Assembly (NCBI GenBank): GCA_910585015.1
Contig: CAJUCT010000001.1
Span: 241,544-305,543 of the forward strand
Origin: an uncultured Acetatifactor sp.
GTDB taxonomy: Bacteria > Bacillota > Clostridia > Lachnospirales > Lachnospiraceae
Length of the DNA: 64,000 bases
Direction: 5' to 3'
Shown in pieces: positions 34,516 through 42,578 of this stretch (position 1 is the stretch's first letter; each line of letters begins with the position of its first letter). The position numbers were made by a program, and so were the translations under genes. The notes below the pieces were generated by a model, which worked only from the letters and a program-made list of their open reading frames with translations, was not told the origin of the DNA and ran no database searches.

Positions 34516-35019
34516 GTGGACATACAATACAGACAGGCAGAGAAAGCCGATTTGGAGGGCATCGCGGCGCTTGCCGGGCAGGCAGCCGCCCGGATGCTCA
34601 GCCAGGGAATTGACCAGTGGGATGAGTTCTATCCTCTTCGGGAGGATTTTGAACAGGATGTCAACGGCGGTCAGCTGACGGTTGGGATGCTGGGCGATGA
34701 AATTGCCGTTATTTATACCATAAATGAGGAATATGAGCCGGAATATGATAGCGCGAAGTGGAAAGAGCCGGAGAAGTCTTTCTGTATATTGCATCGCCTA
34801 TGTGTGAATCCTGTTTTTCAGAACCAGGGGATCGCCCGGCGGACCATGGAACATATAGAACAGGAAGCGGCGGCAAAGGGCATCCAGGCCATCCGGCTGG
34901 ACGTGTTTTCGCAAAATCCCCATGCGTTAAAGCTGTACCGGAACAGGGGCTTTGAAGAAGTTGGGACAACACAGTGGAGGAAAGGTTTGTTTTATTTGAT
35001 GGAAAAGTATTTGGCGTAA
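34516..35019 (+). CDS. GNAT family N-acetyltransferase
   Basis: A protein of about 167 residues with a GNAT fold, using acetyl-CoA to acetylate an amine. The N-terminus VDIQYRQAEKADLEGIAALA is the usual opening strand. The acetyl-CoA loop is seen in LCVNPVFQNQGIARRTMEHI (Q/R-x-x-G-x-A/G motif), followed by IRLDVFSQNPHALKLYRNRG with FEEVG, the classic C-terminal GNAT signature. I chose a GTG start at 34516 because TAGGAGGGA lies about 10 bp upstream; an ATG at 34435 would put 27 unrelated residues encoded by the repeat at the N-terminus. The substrate is unknown. Confidence 0.9.
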   Translation: MDIQYRQAEKADLEGIAALAGQAAARMLSQGIDQWDEFYPLREDFEQDVNGGQLTVGMLGDEIAVIYTINEEYEPEYDSAKWKEPEKSFCILHRLCVNPVFQNQGIARRTMEHIEQEAAAKGIQAIRLDVFSQNPHALKLYRNRGFEEVGTTQWRKGLFYLMEKYLA

Positions 35020-35052
35020 GTAAGGAATAGTATCCCATACCCAGGGAATGCT

Positions 35053-35093
35053 AAAGGTGATCCTCGGACATGAGTCGACGGATCACCTTTTTT
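35053..35093 (+). terminator. Terminator of the acetyltransferase gene
   Basis: AAAGGTGATCC pairs with GGATCACCTTT across a 16-nt loop, with a run of T after it. Confidence 0.92.
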
Positions 35094-35130
35094 GTAAAAG
35101 AGAATTAAATTTCGGAAAGGAATGGTAAAT

Positions 35131-35391
35131 ATGGATTTTAACGGAACAGCTTTCGGCGCTGCCGCCGAAGCCGGCTACCCCCTTTCCATGGTACCCCTGG
35201 GTCTTGACCTGGATATGATGGAAAACGAGGCGGTTCGGGACCGGTACACCAGCATGACGGAGAGCGAGAAGGAGCAGCTGCTGATGCGCTGCCGGGACGC
35301 CAAGTCTGACAGAGAAATCCGGCGGATCGTGGAAGAAGAGGTGCCGGAGGGCAGGATCAGCGCATTGTACGAGGGGCCTGCAAGCGGCTGA
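35131..35391 (+). CDS. Small acidic protein, unknown function
   Basis: An 86-residue protein that I do not recognise. It starts MDFNGTAFGAAAEAGYPLSM and is mostly charged and helical (TESEKEQLLMRCRDAKSDRE), ending in a Gly-rich tail. It has no membrane segment and one cysteine. An ATG at 35122 abuts the ribosome binding site GGAAAGGA; the ATG at 35131 has normal 8-bp spacing and is preferred. It is flanked by terminators on both sides, so it forms its own short transcript, which supports it being a real gene. Confidence 0.7.
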   Translation: MDFNGTAFGAAAEAGYPLSMVPLGLDLDMMENEAVRDRYTSMTESEKEQLLMRCRDAKSDREIRRIVEEEVPEGRISALYEGPASG

Positions 35392-35400
35392 GATTAGCGG

Positions 35401-35433
35401 AAAATCCACATCTTTTAGAGGTGTGGATTTTCT
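35401..35433 (+). terminator. Terminator after the small acidic protein gene
   Basis: AAAATCCACATC pairs with GGTGTGGATTTT across a 7-nt loop, followed by a T-rich tail. Confidence 0.85.
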
Positions 35434-35513
35434 GTGTATTTTCTGTCTGAGAGGGGCGGCAATTGACGAAGTTGTATAGTCTGTATATACTATATAATAA
35501 AAAAGCTTTGGAC

Positions 35514-35563
35514 AAGTTTGGTAGTAAAACTCCCAAATACGTATTAACGCAGTATCGCAGGAA
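35514..35563 (+). repeat. AAGTTTGG repeat family, copy C
   Basis: AAGTTTGGTAGTAAAACTCC, then CAAATACGTATTAACGCAGT and ATCGCAGGAA. It is about 1.2 kb from copy A, in the leader of tcdA and just upstream of its ribosome binding site. Confidence 0.7.
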
Positions 35564-35610
35564 TAGGAGCGTCAGGCTATCATTTTGAGAGGAGAGAGGA
35601 TGTGCAAGTC

Positions 35611-36372
35611 ATGAACGAACAATTTTCCAGAACCCGGCTGCTGCTGGGGAATGCGGCCATGGAGCGCCTGGCGGGGGCCAGGGTGGCGGTGTTTGGCATC
35701 GGCGGCGTGGGAGGCCATGCGGCGGAGGCGCTGGTGCGCAGCGGCATAGGTGAGATTGACCTGATCGACAGTGACACGGTGAGCGAGAGCAATCTGAACC
35801 GGCAGCTGATCGCCACCCACAGTACCGTGGGCAGGTACAAGGTGGACGTGATGGAGGAGCGGATCAGAGATATCAATCCCCGGGCGGAGGTACATAAATA
35901 CCCTTGCTTCTTTCTGCCGGACAATGCGGAGCAGTTTCCCTTTGGGGAATATGACTATGTGGTGGATGCGGTGGATACGGTGACTGCCAAGATTGAACTG
36001 GTTCTGAAAGCCCAGGCGGAGGGTGTTCCCGTGATCAGCAGCATGGGAGCGGGCAATAAGCTGGACGCCAGCGCCTTTCAGGTGGCGGACATCTACCAGA
36101 CCAGTGTCTGTCCCCTGGCCAGGGTTATGCGAAGAGAGTTGAAAAAGAGGGGCGTCCGGCAGTTAAAAGTGGTCTATTCACAGGAACTGCCCCTGACGCC
36201 GGAATACAGTGATGAAGAACCGCCTGCGGGCAGGAGAGCGGTCCCCGGGAGCGTGGCCTTTGTCCCTTCCGTGGCGGGACTGATTATCGCCGGGGAGGTG
36301 GTGAAGGATCTTGCGGGATCCAATCCGCGTGAAGTTTCTCACACAAATCCGCCGTCCAGTGTGATGACCTGA
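35611..36372 (+). CDS. tcdA: tRNA threonylcarbamoyladenosine dehydratase (TcdA/ThiF family)
   Basis: A 253-residue E1-like, ATP-dependent enzyme that in the family cyclises t6A37 of tRNAs to ct6A. The nucleotide loop VAVFGIGGVGGHAAEALVRS is followed by IGEIDLIDSDTVSESNLNRQ, the ThiF/MoeB adenylation motif with the conserved Asp and Arg. VVDAVDTVTAKIELV and SSMGAGNKLDAS are typical of TcdA. I chose the ATG at 35611 because the conserved start NEQFSRTRLLLG follows it; a GTG at 35602 is possible. The 3' end overlaps the convergent SDR gene by 34 bp, so the last residues (NPPSSVMT) are encoded antisense to the SDR C-terminus. Confidence 0.93.
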   Translation: MNEQFSRTRLLLGNAAMERLAGARVAVFGIGGVGGHAAEALVRSGIGEIDLIDSDTVSESNLNRQLIATHSTVGRYKVDVMEERIRDINPRAEVHKYPCFFLPDNAEQFPFGEYDYVVDAVDTVTAKIELVLKAQAEGVPVISSMGAGNKLDASAFQVADIYQTSVCPLARVMRRELKKRGVRQLKVVYSQELPLTPEYSDEEPPAGRRAVPGSVAFVPSVAGLIIAGEVVKDLAGSNPREVSHTNPPSSVMT

Positions 36373-37058
36373 CCGGTGAGATAGCCGGGAGCCTGTACCA
36401 GCCCCAGAGCCAGTGCCGCCACCTCCTGGGGGGTGCCCAGGCGGTCCGCCGGGATTTCCTGACGCAGGATCTCCAACTCCTCCTCTGAGAGACATCGGTT
36501 CATATCCGTGTCAATTACGCCGCAGGCTATGGCGTTGACTTGGATATGGCTGGGGGCCAACTCCTTGGCCAGAGCCCGGGTAAAGCTGTTGACACCGCCC
36601 TTGGCTGCGCTGTACGCCACTTCCATGGAGGCTCCCACATTGCCCCAGATTGAGGAGATATTCAGAATATGGCCGCTGCTTTGGGCCAGCATCAGAGGGA
36701 TGGCGTTTCGGCAGGTGTAGAAGCAGCCGTCCAGGTGAGTGGCTATAATGCGGTGCCACTGCTGCGGCGTCATATCCTGCAGCAGTCCCATGTGGGCGAT
36801 CCCGGCGTTGTTAACCAGCACGTCCAGCTGATTTATCCGGGAAAACAGCGCGTCTACTGCCTCGCAGTCCCCGGAATCCACGGCAAAGCAGCGGCAGGAG
36901 ACGGCGTGGGAACTTTCCAGTTTTCGTCCCAAATTTTCCAATTCTTCTATATTATGCAGACAGGTCAGCACCAGATCGTACCCTGCGGCGGCGAAAGCCT
37001 CCGCCATGGCCCGTCCGATGCCCCTGGATGCCCCGGTGATCAGTGCGGTTTTCTTCAT
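36339..37058 (-). CDS. SDR-family oxidoreductase (FabG-like)
   Basis: A 239-residue classical short-chain dehydrogenase. The NAD(P) loop TGASRGIGRAMAEAF is at residues 8-22, with VLVNNAGIAHMGLL, the catalytic Ser in ILNISSIWGN, the Tyr-Lys pair in VAYSAAKGGVNSF and the C-terminal YLTGQVITLDGGFV. It is closest to 3-oxoacyl-ACP reductases but stands alone, without fatty-acid genes, so its substrate is open. The ribosome binding site is AGGAGTTG on the minus strand. It converges with tcdA and overlaps it by 34 bp, so neither gene has room for its own terminator at that end. Confidence 0.93.
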   Translation of the reverse strand: MKKTALITGASRGIGRAMAEAFAAAGYDLVLTCLHNIEELENLGRKLESSHAVSCRCFAVDSGDCEAVDALFSRINQLDVLVNNAGIAHMGLLQDMTPQQWHRIIATHLDGCFYTCRNAIPLMLAQSSGHILNISSIWGNVGASMEVAYSAAKGGVNSFTRALAKELAPSHIQVNAIACGVIDTDMNRCLSEEELEILRQEIPADRLGTPQEVAALALGLVQAPGYLTGQVITLDGGFV

Positions 37059-37299
37059 AATAAAGCAACTCCTCTATTTTGAGTCCCCCAGCTGCGCCGT
37101 TTATCCCAAGCTGACAGAGAAAATACAGGCGGCAGGGGCGTGAAAAGTAATAACGGATTAGTTACAATGTCAGTATAGCACATTTGCCTATTGCTTTTCC
37201 ACCTGTGAACTGATAAACTCATAAAATAATGGAGAAGATATACAGCATCCGCCAAGGCGGCAGGGTGGGTACGAAACTATAAATGAGGAGGAGATCACT

Positions 37300-38220
37300 A
37301 TGCAGGAAATATACGATTTGATAATTATCGGTTCCGGTCCGGCGGGCCTGTCGGCGGCGGTGTACGGCATGAGGGCAGGACTGAAGCTGCTGGTTGTCGA
37401 GAAAAACCCCATGAGCGGGGGCCAGGTGCTGAACACCTATGAGGTGGACAATTATCTGGGTATGCCGGGCTTTAACGGCTTTGATATGGGGATGAAGTTC
37501 CGGGAACATGCGGATAAGCTGGGTACGCCTTTTATGGAGGCGGAAGTCACGGGCATCGCGGACGGAGAGATTAAGACCGTCTGTACCACAGGGGGAGAAC
37601 TGCGGGCCAAGGCCCTGATCCTGGCCACTGGCGCCCGCCACGCGCGTCTGGAGGTACCCGGTGAGGAGGAGTTGTCCGGTATGGGCGTGTCCTACTGTGC
37701 CACTTGTGACGGCGCCTTTTTTCGGGGGAAGACTGTGGCGGTGGTGGGAGGCGGTGACGTGGCGCTGGAGGATGCCATCTATCTGACCCGCTTCTGCGAG
37801 AAGGTGTATCTGGTTCACCGCCGGGACGAACTGCGGGGGGCTCATGTGCTCCAGGAGCAGCTGAAGTCTCTGCCGGCAGCGGAGATCTTGTATTCCCATG
37901 TGGTAAGGGAGATTCAGGGCCGGGATGAGGTCACAGGCGTGTTGCTGGAGGATTTAAAGAGCGGTGCACAGCGCACTCTGCCTTTGGACGGTGTGTTTGT
38001 GGCGGTGGGTATACGACCGGAGACACAGCTGCTCGAGGGGCTGGCGGCCTGTGATGAGGCGGGCTATGCGCTGACCGGCGAGGACGGCGCCACCGATGTG
38101 CCCGGCCTTTATGTGGCCGGGGATGTGCGTAGGAAGCTTTTGCGCCAGGTGGTGACGGCGGTTGCGGACGGCGCCAATGCCGTCACGGCGGCTGCGGCAT
38201 GGATCGGACGAAATAATTAA
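37300..38220 (+). CDS. trxB: Thioredoxin-disulfide reductase
   Basis: A 306-residue flavoprotein passing electrons from NADPH to thioredoxin. The FAD motif IIGSGPAGLSAAVYGMRAGL is at the start, the redox CxxC in SYCATCDGAFFRGK at about 133-136, the NADPH motif VAVVGGGDVALEDAIYL follows, and the C-terminal FAD segment GLYVAGDVRRKLLRQVVTAV is present. GAGGAGGAG lies about 10 bp before the ATG. A weak promoter (TTGCTT, 17 bp, TAAACT) is possible near 37180-37210. No thioredoxin gene is adjacent. Confidence 0.96.
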   Translation: MQEIYDLIIIGSGPAGLSAAVYGMRAGLKLLVVEKNPMSGGQVLNTYEVDNYLGMPGFNGFDMGMKFREHADKLGTPFMEAEVTGIADGEIKTVCTTGGELRAKALILATGARHARLEVPGEEELSGMGVSYCATCDGAFFRGKTVAVVGGGDVALEDAIYLTRFCEKVYLVHRRDELRGAHVLQEQLKSLPAAEILYSHVVREIQGRDEVTGVLLEDLKSGAQRTLPLDGVFVAVGIRPETQLLEGLAACDEAGYALTGEDGATDVPGLYVAGDVRRKLLRQVVTAVADGANAVTAAAAWIGRNN

Positions 38221-38350
38221 TATATTAAGAAAAATGAAATATTTTTTACTGGAAAAAGAAGCCAAATCAGGGGCTTCTTTTTGCTTGTACAGGTTGAAAA
38301 GCTTGATATTTTCGGCGTTTTGCAGATTTTTTGATATTTTATACATGGTG

Positions 38351-38379
38351 TTGACAATTTGTGTGGAGCATGTTATAGT
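38351..38379 (+). promoter_or_regulatory. Promoter of the NlpC/P60 gene
   Basis: TTGACA and TATAGT are separated by 17 bp. The leader of about 70 nt contains GATGTAACA twice, which may be a binding site. Confidence 0.8.
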
Positions 38380-38452
38380 TAATAGCGGATGTAACAATTT
38401 TGTAATTATTTCGGCAATAGATGTAACATTTGTTTGATAGATGGAGGACAAA

Positions 38453-39682
38453 ATGCTTAGACGCACAGTAAAGATTACCGCATATGCTTTATCCGCTGTT
38501 TTGCTCTGCACCGGTATGGATGTATATGCAGCCACAGGAGTTTCCTCGGTATTGCCCAGCGGCGGCATCAATATTGTTCTGGATAACGGAACAGGGCTGG
38601 AGAGCCTGCGGGATCAGACAGGCGATAAAACTATACAGATTGAGACCGTGGTGGATGTGGAGCGAGTGGGTGAGGCTAAAGCCGCCGCCGCAGCAGAAGC
38701 GTTAGCGCGGGAGAAGGCACAGGAAGAGGAGATGTTCAAGAATTTGGTGATTGCCCAGGTGAACGCCTATGTGAATGTGAGGAGTCTCCCCAGCGAATCC
38801 GGCGAGGTTGTGGGAAAACTGTACAATAATTCAGTAGGAACTCTTCTGTCCAAGGAAAACGGCTGGTATCAGATTCGTTCCGGCAATGTGACAGGCTATG
38901 TGAAAGGCGAGTTTTGTGTGACCGGCGATGAAGCCATTACGTTGGCCAGGGAGGTGGGCACAAGGATAGCTTCCGTGAACTGTGACGGTCTGTTTGTGCG
39001 CAAAGAGCCCAGCACGGAGAGCAAGATACTGGGCATGGTGGCATATATGGACGACCTGCTGGTGCTGGAGGAGACAGATACCTGGGTTAAGGTGGATACG
39101 GAGGAAGGCGACGGCTGGGTTTCCAGAGAATATGTGGACTTACATACAGAGTTTGTAGAGGCTGAATCCAAGGAGGAGGAAGAGGCCAGACTTGCCAAGG
39201 AGGCGGCAGACAGGGCAGCGGCCAGAGAGGCGGCCCGGCAGGCTCAGGCAGAGCAGGCGGCCCAGAACCAGGCGGCAGCGCCCCAGGGCAGCAGTCATGG
39301 CATTGATCCTTCCAGCGTCACCATCAGCGGCGACAATGAGATGGGTGTGGCAGTGGCGAATTATGCGGTGCAGTTTGTGGGTAACCCTTACAAATGGGGA
39401 GGCACCAGTTTGACCAACGGTGCGGACTGTTCCGGCTTCGTGATGAGCGTATACGCTGCATTTGGCGTGTCCCTGCCTCATTCCTCCTCTGCGGACAGAA
39501 AGCAGGGATATGCGGTGGACAGCTTGGCCAATGCCCTGCCCGGAGACTTGATCTGTTACTCCGGCCATGTGGCCCTGTATATCGGTGACGGCAATATCGT
39601 ACATGCGTCCAACAGCACCACCGGCATCATCATTTCCAGGGCGGATTACAAGAGAATTTTGGCTATCCGGCGTATCTTCTAA
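38453..39682 (+). CDS. Secreted cell-wall hydrolase: two SH3 domains plus NlpC/P60
   Basis: A 409-residue exported peptidoglycan hydrolase. A signal peptide (ITAYALSAVLLCTGMDVYAA) is followed by a region with a short Ala/Lys-rich helix, then bacterial SH3 domains at about 98-155 (VNAYVNVRSLPSESGEVVGK) and 170-225 (CDGLFVRKEPSTESKILGMV). An Ala/Gln-rich coiled linker leads to an NlpC/P60 domain at about 295-409 with catalytic Cys in NGADCSGFVMSVY, His in CYSGHVALYIG and a polar third residue in NIVHASNS. Such enzymes cut stem-peptide bonds during wall remodelling. The ATG at 38453 follows GGAGGACAAA; an ATG at 38441 would contain that ribosome binding site. Confidence 0.95.
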   Translation: MLRRTVKITAYALSAVLLCTGMDVYAATGVSSVLPSGGINIVLDNGTGLESLRDQTGDKTIQIETVVDVERVGEAKAAAAAEALAREKAQEEEMFKNLVIAQVNAYVNVRSLPSESGEVVGKLYNNSVGTLLSKENGWYQIRSGNVTGYVKGEFCVTGDEAITLAREVGTRIASVNCDGLFVRKEPSTESKILGMVAYMDDLLVLEETDTWVKVDTEEGDGWVSREYVDLHTEFVEAESKEEEEARLAKEAADRAAAREAARQAQAEQAAQNQAAAPQGSSHGIDPSSVTISGDNEMGVAVANYAVQFVGNPYKWGGTSLTNGADCSGFVMSVYAAFGVSLPHSSSADRKQGYAVDSLANALPGDLICYSGHVALYIGDGNIVHASNSTTGIIISRADYKRILAIRRIF

Positions 39683-39750
39683 AACAAGCATACGGCTCGA
39701 TTGTCAGCGGGGAATTCGTGCGGCTGAAAAGAATAGAGAAAGCTATTTAG

Positions 39751-39784
39751 AGAGCATCTTCTGAGAGGAGGATGCTCTTATTTT
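39751..39784 (+). terminator. Terminator of the NlpC/P60 gene
   Basis: AGAGCATC pairs with GATGCTCT across a 12-nt loop, followed by TATTTT. Confidence 0.8.
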
Positions 39785-39994
39785 CCATAACCGACTATCC
39801 TGCGGCAGAGTTGAGAGGGCTTTTCCCGTCATTGCTTTCGCCATATGGATATGCTCGTATATCTGTTTAGGTCATTGTTTGCGGGAATAAAAAGTTGAAA
39901 AAAGACTTGCATGTTGGATGAGTTGTGCAACTTAACCAAAAAAATGATAGATATCGGTAAAACGTCATTCTGTTAATTCACTTCCGCATGGAAG

Positions 39995-40065
39995 TTATCC
40001 ACCGGTTTGGAAGCGTTAATACATCTAAAATGCATTTATACACGGAGTTATACACCTTATCCACA
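39995..40065. other. Cluster of four DnaA-box-like 9-mers
   Basis: TTATCCACC (39995), TTATACACG (40036), TTATACACC (40048) and TTATCCACA (40057) lie on the same strand. The last matches the DnaA box consensus exactly and the others differ in the final base. The last three are packed within 30 bp in an AT-rich gap of 627 bp that otherwise holds only a terminator and the hpf promoter. No dnaA or dnaN is nearby, so this is more likely a DnaA-titration, regulatory or secondary site than the main origin. Confidence 0.6.
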
Positions 40066-40215
40066 GGTTTTGGGGCAGAAAAATCAGATTTTAGATATCG
40101 AAAATAGGAACATGTGTTTTGTGCGATTCTCCTAAAAATTATATTTTTGGTCAAAAAAGCAATTTTTCTGTTGACAATCTCGATGTCAAAAATATGTAAA
40201 AAACTGGTTAAATTG

Positions 40216-40244
40216 TTGCAAAACAACTCTTATTATGTTATACT
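40216..40244 (+). promoter_or_regulatory. Putative hpf promoter
   Basis: TTGCAA and TATACT are separated by 17 bp, about 65 bp before the start. A second TTGACA at about 40171 lies further upstream. Confidence 0.6.
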
Positions 40245-40309
40245 TTTTATACAATAAAGCGGCTGCCCTTCCTGGCAGCGGAACGCATAATCAGAAAGGA
40301 ATGATCTGT

Positions 40310-40837
40310 ATGAAATTTGTGATTGTTGGAAGGAATCTTGAAGTAACTCCGGGGTTAAGGGCAGCGGTGGAGGACAAGATCGGCAAGCTGGAGAAGTACT
40401 TTAATCCTGATACAGAGGCTCATGTGACGTTGAGTGTGGAGAAGGAGAGACAGAAGATAGAAGTGACGATCCCTGTAAAGGGCAGCATCATTCGTTCCGA
40501 ACAGGTCAGCAATGATATGTATGTGTCCATCGACCTGGTGGAGGAGATTATCGAGCGGCAGTTAAAGAAGTACAAGAGCAAGATTGTGGACAAGCAGCAG
40601 AATGCCAGTTCCTTCAGCAAAGCCTTTGTGGAGAACGATTACATGGAGGACGAGGAAGTCAAGATCGTCCGCACCAAGAAATTTGACATCAAGCCCATGT
40701 ATCCTGAGGACGCCTGCATCCAGATGGAACTGCTGGGACATAATTTCTTTGTGTTCTGCAATGCGGAGACGGATCAGGTGAACGTGGTATATAAGAGGAA
40801 GGGCGATACCTACGGACTGATTGAGCCGGAAGCGTAG
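40310..40837 (+). CDS. hpf: Ribosome hibernation promoting factor, long form
   Basis: A 175-residue protein that binds the 30S decoding region in stationary phase and joins ribosomes into inactive 100S dimers. The N-terminal S30AE domain is at about 1-100 (MKFVIVGRNLEVTPGLRAAV, DKIGKLEKYFNPDTEAHVTL), and the C-terminal dimerisation domain at about 120-175 (VRTKKFDIKPMYPEDACIQM, HNFFVFCNAETDQVNVVYKR). This two-domain form is standard in Firmicutes. AGAAAGGA lies about 7 bp before the ATG at 40310. The gene is monocistronic. Confidence 0.96.
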   Translation: MKFVIVGRNLEVTPGLRAAVEDKIGKLEKYFNPDTEAHVTLSVEKERQKIEVTIPVKGSIIRSEQVSNDMYVSIDLVEEIIERQLKKYKSKIVDKQQNASSFSKAFVENDYMEDEEVKIVRTKKFDIKPMYPEDACIQMELLGHNFFVFCNAETDQVNVVYKRKGDTYGLIEPEA

Positions 40838-40916
40838 AGATGTTTGGGGCATACTACCGAGTGGCAGCGGCTATGATGCTGAAATGCGGACAAAAAAGTA
40901 AATAGGCGGCATATAG

Positions 40917-40954
40917 ACACCGAAAGGAAAAAGTATTTTCTTTCGGTGTTTTTA
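40917..40954 (+). terminator. hpf terminator
   Basis: ACACCGAAAGGAAAA pairs with TTTTCTTTCGGTGT across a short loop, followed by TTTTT. Confidence 0.95.
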
Positions 40955-41094
40955 TGTCGCTTGTCCAGCGAGCAGGAAGCTGCACTGTATGGCGCTGGGC
41001 AGTACAGCCAGGGAGGATAAGGCCAGCGGCAGAGTTGCATAAGCTGGCCGTTTTTTTCATATATTTCCAGTGAAAATAATAACCTGGAGAGACA

Positions 41095-42177
41095 ATGGAT
41101 AAGAGACAGAGGGCGCAATATCTGGTGCGGGTCAAAAAAGGTATTCTGGCGGAATGTGTGCTGGTGGTGATGGCGGTGGCGGTGCTGGCCGGGCAGCAGA
41201 GCCGTTTGGAGGAGCGCAGGGCGGCGGGCAGTGCCGTACTTGCCATAGAGAAGGACTACATAAAATGGGTGGATTTCACGGTGTCTTACGAGGCGCTGTG
41301 CAGCGCCTATGAATGGGATGTGAAAACCCATGGCACCGAGCATGAAGTCCACTGGGTGGAACTGCTTGCCTACACGGCGGCCAAGACGGGCGGGGAGTTT
41401 GACAAAAGCGCATTAAAGACTATGGAAAAGGCGGCGCAGGCTCTCTCCGAAGGTGAGAAAAACCTGGAGGAACTGACGGAAAAGCTACAATATTACCCAT
41501 ATTATAAGGAGGCTTATGAAGCCGCCATCGGCGGGCTGGTGGGGGAATATGAAGAAGAGTGTGAGGATGGCGGCTATGAACGGCGGTATGGACTTAAGGG
41601 TTATTTTCCGCTGGCCAGAGGCTTTGATTATACCCATTATGATGATTTTGGAGTCAGCCGCAGTTACGGTTATCAGCGTAGACACCTGGGGCATGACATG
41701 ATGGGACTCACGGGTACGCCTATCATGGCGGTGGAATCCGGAGTGGTAGAGGCCCTGGGCTGGAACCAGTACGGCGGCTGGCGCGTGGGAATCCGCAGTT
41801 TTGACGGCAAGCGTTACTACTATTACGCCCATCTGAGGCAGAATTATCCCTATGCGGAGGGCCTGGAGGAGGGCAGTATTGTCATGGCCGGGGATGTGAT
41901 CGGATATATGGGGCATACCGGGTATAGTACCAAGGAAAATGTGAATAATATCGAGATTACGCACCTGCACTGGGGGCTGCAGCTGATTTTTGACGAGTCC
42001 CAGAAGGAAGGGAACAATGAGATTTGGATTGATGTGTATCCGCTGACGCGGTTTTTGGCGAAGCACACCCAGGCGGCGGTGAAGGTGGAGGGGACCAAGG
42101 AATGGGTACGGACCAATGGGATCAAGGATCCGGCGGTGGAGGAGTATGGGGCGAGGCAGGAGGAGAGAGAAGAATAA
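41095..42177 (+). CDS. Membrane-anchored M23 family metallopeptidase
   Basis: A 360-residue protein. One N-terminal membrane helix (about 16-33, GILAECVLVVMAVAVLAG) is followed by a helical region of about 140 residues and an M23/LytM domain at about 180-345. The zinc ligands are seen in HLGHDMMG (about 197-201, HxxxD) and HLHWGL (about 290-292, HxH). These enzymes cut peptidoglycan cross-bridges. The ATG follows GGAGAGACA. The last 84 residues (from GYMGHTGYSTKENVNNIEIT on) are encoded by a 252-bp segment that recurs exactly at 62572-62823, and the gene forms the left boundary of the island. Confidence 0.93.
   Translation: MDKRQRAQYLVRVKKGILAECVLVVMAVAVLAGQQSRLEERRAAGSAVLAIEKDYIKWVDFTVSYEALCSAYEWDVKTHGTEHEVHWVELLAYTAAKTGGEFDKSALKTMEKAAQALSEGEKNLEELTEKLQYYPYYKEAYEAAIGGLVGEYEEECEDGGYERRYGLKGYFPLARGFDYTHYDDFGVSRSYGYQRRHLGHDMMGLTGTPIMAVESGVVEALGWNQYGGWRVGIRSFDGKRYYYYAHLRQNYPYAEGLEEGSIVMAGDVIGYMGHTGYSTKENVNNIEITHLHWGLQLIFDESQKEGNNEIWIDVYPLTRFLAKHTQAAVKVEGTKEWVRTNGIKDPAVEEYGARQEEREE
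41905..42156 (+). repeat. Left copy of the 252-bp direct duplication flanking the island
   Basis: This segment starts TATATGGGGCATACCGGGTA and ends GTGGAGGAGTATGGGGCGAGG trimmed at the shared GCGAGG. I find no difference from 62572-62823 by eye. It codes for residues 271-354 of the M23 peptidase. Confidence 0.95.
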
Positions 42178-42578
42178 AACAAATAAGTTTTATAGAAAAG
42201 GTACAATAATAAAAGTAAGAGGAAGTCTGGAGGAAAAGAGTACTTAGATTTAAAAGTGATAAAGTGTATGTTTTAAGGGTGCTTCCCGCCGTATTTTCTG
42301 CGGTCATCAAAGCGGATAATAAGGCGGGAAGCTGCTTTGGTATATAAGTAGATAAAAATATTCGGCTTCGAAACCTGGTCGAGGGAGATGCTTATCGCAA
42401 ATACGGCCATCATATATTTGTCATATTTTGCATTGAAATAACGAGTGCCTGCGTATATAATAAGATAAAGGATTAATACTGAAATGTGGGAGAGACAGAA
42501 TATTGATATAGACCTGAACATATAACAAGTCATAAAAATAAGTGATGGTTAGTAGTATAGAAAAGGGTTTAGAAAAAT
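42178..42578. other. AT-rich intergenic region at the left end of the island
   Basis: This 401-bp stretch shows a perfect 10-bp inverted repeat (GCTTCCCGCC at 42281, GGCGGGAAGC at 42323) but no T-run. A weak ribosome binding site (AAAAGGG) precedes the next gene. I see no integrase, tRNA or convincing small gene; a minus-strand frame at 42273-42533 lacks recognisable features. Confidence 0.5.

Noticed and set aside
39683..40309. Chromosomal replication origin
   Set aside because: There is a DnaA-box cluster and AT-rich DNA, but no dnaA, dnaN, gyrB or rpmH nearby; reported as a DnaA-box cluster only.
42273..42533. Minus-strand reading frame with hydrophobic start at the left end of the island
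   Set aside because: It has no ribosome binding site, no recognisable domain and an inverted repeat inside it; listed only as intergenic sequence.
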